From positions 1,820,501 through 1,884,500 of the forward strand of contig NZ_WOXS01000002.1 in assembly GCF_009852415.1 (NCBI RefSeq): a DNA stretch of 64,000 nt, read 5' to 3'. Shown here piece after piece: positions 62,127 through 64,000 of this stretch (position 1 is the stretch's first letter; every line of letters begins with the position of its first letter). Origin of the DNA: Streptomyces sp. Tu 3180 (lineage in GTDB: Bacteria > Actinomycetota > Actinomycetes > Streptomycetales > Streptomycetaceae). The notes under the pieces were generated by a model. The model worked only from the letters and a program-made list of their open reading frames with translations, did no database searches and was not told the DNA's origin. The position numbers and the translations under genes were made by a program.

Positions 62127-63116
62127 GTGATCGAGCTCGAGGGGGTTCCCGAGCTGATCGACCCGGTCATGGTGGCCGCGTTCGAGGGCTGGAACGATGC
62201 CGGCGACGCCGCCTCCACCGCGGTCGCGCATCTGGACAGGGAGTGGAAGGGCGAGGTGTTCGCGGCGCTGGACGCCGAGGACTACTACGACTTCCAGGTG
62301 AACCGCCCCACGGTGTTCATGGACGGCGGCGTCCGCAGGATCACCTGGCCCACGACACGGCTGTCGGTGGTCCGGATCGGCGGCGAGAAGCCGCGCGATC
62401 TGGTGCTGGTCCGCGGCATCGAACCGTCCATGCGGTGGCGCTCGTTCTGCAACGAGCTCCTCGGTTTCGCGCACGAACTCGGCGTGGAACTGGTGGTCAT
62501 CCTGGGCGCCCTGCTCGGCGACACCCCGCACACCCGTCCGGTCCCGATCAGCGGGACCACGTCCGACCCGGACCTGGCCCGCCGCATGGACCTGGAGGAG
62601 ACCAAGTACGAGGGCCCCACGGGCATCGTCGGCATCCTCCAGGAGGCGTGCACGCACGCCGGTGTCCCGGCCGTGTCCCTGTGGGCGGCGGTCCCGCACT
62701 ACGTGTCGCAGCCGCCCAACCCGAAGGCCACCCTGGCCCTCCTCAACCGCCTCGAGGACCTGATCGACGTGCGGATCCCGCTGGGCGAACTGCCCGAGGA
62801 CGCGCGTGCCTGGCAGGTGGGCGTGGACCAACTGGCCGCGGAGGACAGCGAGGTCGCCGAGTACGTCCAGACGCTGGAGGAGGCCCGGGACACCGCCGAG
62901 CTGCCGGAGGCGTCGGGCGAGGCGATCGCCCGCGAGTTCGAGCGCTACCTGCGGCGCCGTGACGGGGCGTCGGGCCCGCCCGGCGGGCACGCCACGGCCG
63001 ACGGCGGCGACGGCACGCCGTACCTGCGGGACACCCCGGGCGGCCGCACCCGGCCCCCGAAGCCGCCGAAGCCCGACAAGGGCGACGAGGGTGACGACGA
63101 ATCGTCGGAGGACTGA
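62127..63116 (+). CDS. PAC2-family protein (proteasome assembly chaperone-like fold)
   Basis: This 329-residue PAC2-family member includes the ELIDPVMVAAFEGWNDAGDA start and the ILGALLGDTPHTRPVPISGT core. Homologues are widespread in actinobacteria near mshC. The fold relates to eukaryotic proteasome assembly chaperones, but a proteasome role here is unproven. The last 60 residues are a disordered, Pro/Lys-rich tail. GTG 62127 follows GGAAGGGAGG. Confidence 0.9.
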   Translation: MIELEGVPELIDPVMVAAFEGWNDAGDAASTAVAHLDREWKGEVFAALDAEDYYDFQVNRPTVFMDGGVRRITWPTTRLSVVRIGGEKPRDLVLVRGIEPSMRWRSFCNELLGFAHELGVELVVILGALLGDTPHTRPVPISGTTSDPDLARRMDLEETKYEGPTGIVGILQEACTHAGVPAVSLWAAVPHYVSQPPNPKATLALLNRLEDLIDVRIPLGELPEDARAWQVGVDQLAAEDSEVAEYVQTLEEARDTAELPEASGEAIAREFERYLRRRDGASGPPGGHATADGGDGTPYLRDTPGGRTRPPKPPKPDKGDEGDDESSED

Positions 63117-63137
63117 GGAAGACGAGACCGGCGGAAA

Positions 63138-63171
63138 CAGGGGCGCCCCGTCCGAGGACGGGGCGCCCCTG
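63138..63171. terminator. Bidirectional terminator between the PAC2 gene and mshC
   Basis: A perfect 15-bp stem (CAGGGGCGCCCCGTC and complement) with CGAG loop in the convergent gap. Confidence 0.85.
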
Positions 63172-63190
63172 CCGTGGTCGGCGCGGCCGG

Positions 63191-64000
63191 TTACAGCGCG
63201 ACGCCGAGCAGCGCGTCCACCGCGCGGGAGACGACACCGGGCGCGCCCGTGTCCGTGCCGCCGCTCTGCTCCTGGAGCACGACCCAGCGGTCGACGGCGG
63301 CCAGCGCGGCCGGTGCGTCCAGGTCGCAGGCGAGGGCGTCGCGGATCTCCTCGACCAGCGCCTCGGCGGGCGGGCCGTCGGGGCGGGAGACGGCGGCGCG
63401 CCAGTGGCCGAGGCGGGTCACGGCGTCCTGGAGGACCTGGTCGGTCCACTCCCAGTCGGCGCGGTAGTGGTGGGCGAGCAGCGCCAGCCGGATGGCGGCC
63501 GGGTCGACGCCGTCGCGCCGCAGCGCGGACACGAAGACCAGGTTGCCCTTGGACTTGGACATCTTCTCGCCGTGCAGGGCGACCATGCCGGCGTGGACGT
63601 ACGCCTTGGCCATGGGGTACTCGCCGGTGAGCACCTGGGCGTGGGAGGCGCCCATCTCGTGGTGCGGGAAGACCAGGTCGGAGCCGCCGCCCTGGACGTC
63701 GAAGCCCATGCCGAGGTGGTCGAGGGCGATGGCCACGCACTCGATGTGCCAGCCGGGCCGGCCCCGGCCGAGCGAGCCGCCGTCCCAGCTCGGCTCGCCC
63801 TCGCGGGCGGCCATCCAGAGCATCGGGTCGACCGGGTTCTTCTTGCCCGGACGCTCCGGGTCGCCGCCGCGCTCGGCGGACAGCAGCCGCATGGCGGCGG
63901 CGTCGAGGTTCGAGACCCGGCCGAAGCGCGGGTCGGACTCGACGGAGAAGTAGATGTCGCCCTCGAGCTCGTAGGCCGCGCCGAGGTCGCGCAGCCGCTC
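63191..64000 (-). CDS. mshC: L-cysteine:glucosaminyl-inositol ligase MshC (5' end outside window)
   Basis: The last 269 residues of this mycothiol enzyme are visible; the start lies beyond 64000. MshC joins cysteine to GlcN-Ins and derives from cysteinyl-tRNA synthetase. Seen: [11 protein letters not shown] with a Zn-ligand Cys, [19 protein letters not shown] (Zn His and adenylate pocket), and [20 protein letters not shown] with the KMSKS loop. It lacks the anticodon-binding domain of CysS, as MshC does. Mycothiol is the low-molecular-weight thiol of actinomycetes. Confidence 0.95.
   Translation of the reverse strand, partial: ERLRDLGAAYELEGDIYFSVESDPRFGRVSNLDAAAMRLLSAERGGDPERPGKKNPVDPMLWMAAREGEPSWDGGSLGRGRPGWHIECVAIALDHLGMGFDVQGGGSDLVFPHHEMGASHAQVLTGEYPMAKAYVHAGMVALHGEKMSKSKGNLVFVSALRRDGVDPAAIRLALLAHHYRADWEWTDQVLQDAVTRLGHWRAAVSRPDGPPAEALVEEIRDALACDLDAPAALAAVDRWVVLQEQSGGTDTGAPGVVSRAVDALLGVAL

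Noticed and set aside
1..64000. CRISPR array, tRNA, rRNA, IS element or prophage
   Set aside because: No spaced direct repeats, no cloverleaf-like sequence, no transposase or phage genes, and gene content is conserved core.

Overview
The window is about 72-75% G+C, with many GTG starts, purine-rich GGAGG-type ribosome sites, leaderless promoters and hairpin terminators without U-tracts. It carries a Pup-proteasome locus, a mycothiol gene, a conservon (GTPase/roadblock/histidine-kinase/P450 cluster) and the gyl glycerol operon. This is a Streptomyces chromosome core region. From memory, the gene order follows the S. coelicolor segment running roughly from glnA4 to mshC; I could not run an alignment to confirm this. 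I see no prophage, IS element, CRISPR array, tRNA or rRNA.

Layout. (1) 1-5474: a gamma-glutamylation module for a small amine, probably ethanolamine: aldehyde dehydrogenase, GlnA4-type gamma-glutamyl-amine ligase, GntR regulator, APC permease and a class-C26 gamma-glutamyl hydrolase. (2) 5666-9065: a LysR regulator divergent from a TDT-type carrier, then a BtuF-like protein coupled to an XRE-cupin regulator. (3) 9472-13165: a glycine-betaine/choline-type ABC importer in which the permease is fused to two tandem substrate-binding domains. (4) 13405-16823: 5'-3' exonuclease, siderophore-interacting protein under an iron box, a small helical protein and a pseudouridine synthase with an apparent frameshift. 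(5) 16817-21422: the conservon rarA-E, with a P450 lacking the EXXR motif. (6) 21911-29832: helY, diacylglycerol kinase, tatC, tatA, small proteins, pafC and pafB. (7) 29962-41418: Pup-proteasome system (two FKBPs, pafA, MFS transporter with a LacI regulator, prcA, prcB, pup, dop, arc). A decayed endonuclease-VII-like gene lies between prcB and pup, and the dop stop codon is lost, so dop reads in frame into pup. (8) 41664-47384: ferredoxin, secreted protein, TrmI, M50 protease, RecB-like nuclease, orphan response regulator. (9) 47478-55605: two paralogous solute-binding lipoproteins, a HAD phosphatase whose N-terminus contains a palindromic repeat, and metH. (10) 55904-61056: gylR and glpF-glpK-glpD, with near-identical operator-like sequences before gylR and glpF. 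(11) 61292-64000: FadR-type regulator, PAC2 protein and the 5'-truncated mshC.

How the genes connect: PafA ligates Pup, Dop deamidates or removes it, Arc unfolds pupylated substrates into the PrcAB core, and PafBC is a WYL-type transcription activator. GlpF admits glycerol, GlpK phosphorylates it and GlpD oxidises it, with GylR as repressor. MetH and MshC belong to one-carbon/sulfur and thiol-redox metabolism. Two single-base homopolymer contractions (at 15902-15906 and 37913-37917) each break a conserved gene. They should be checked as possible assembly errors before any biology is built on them.
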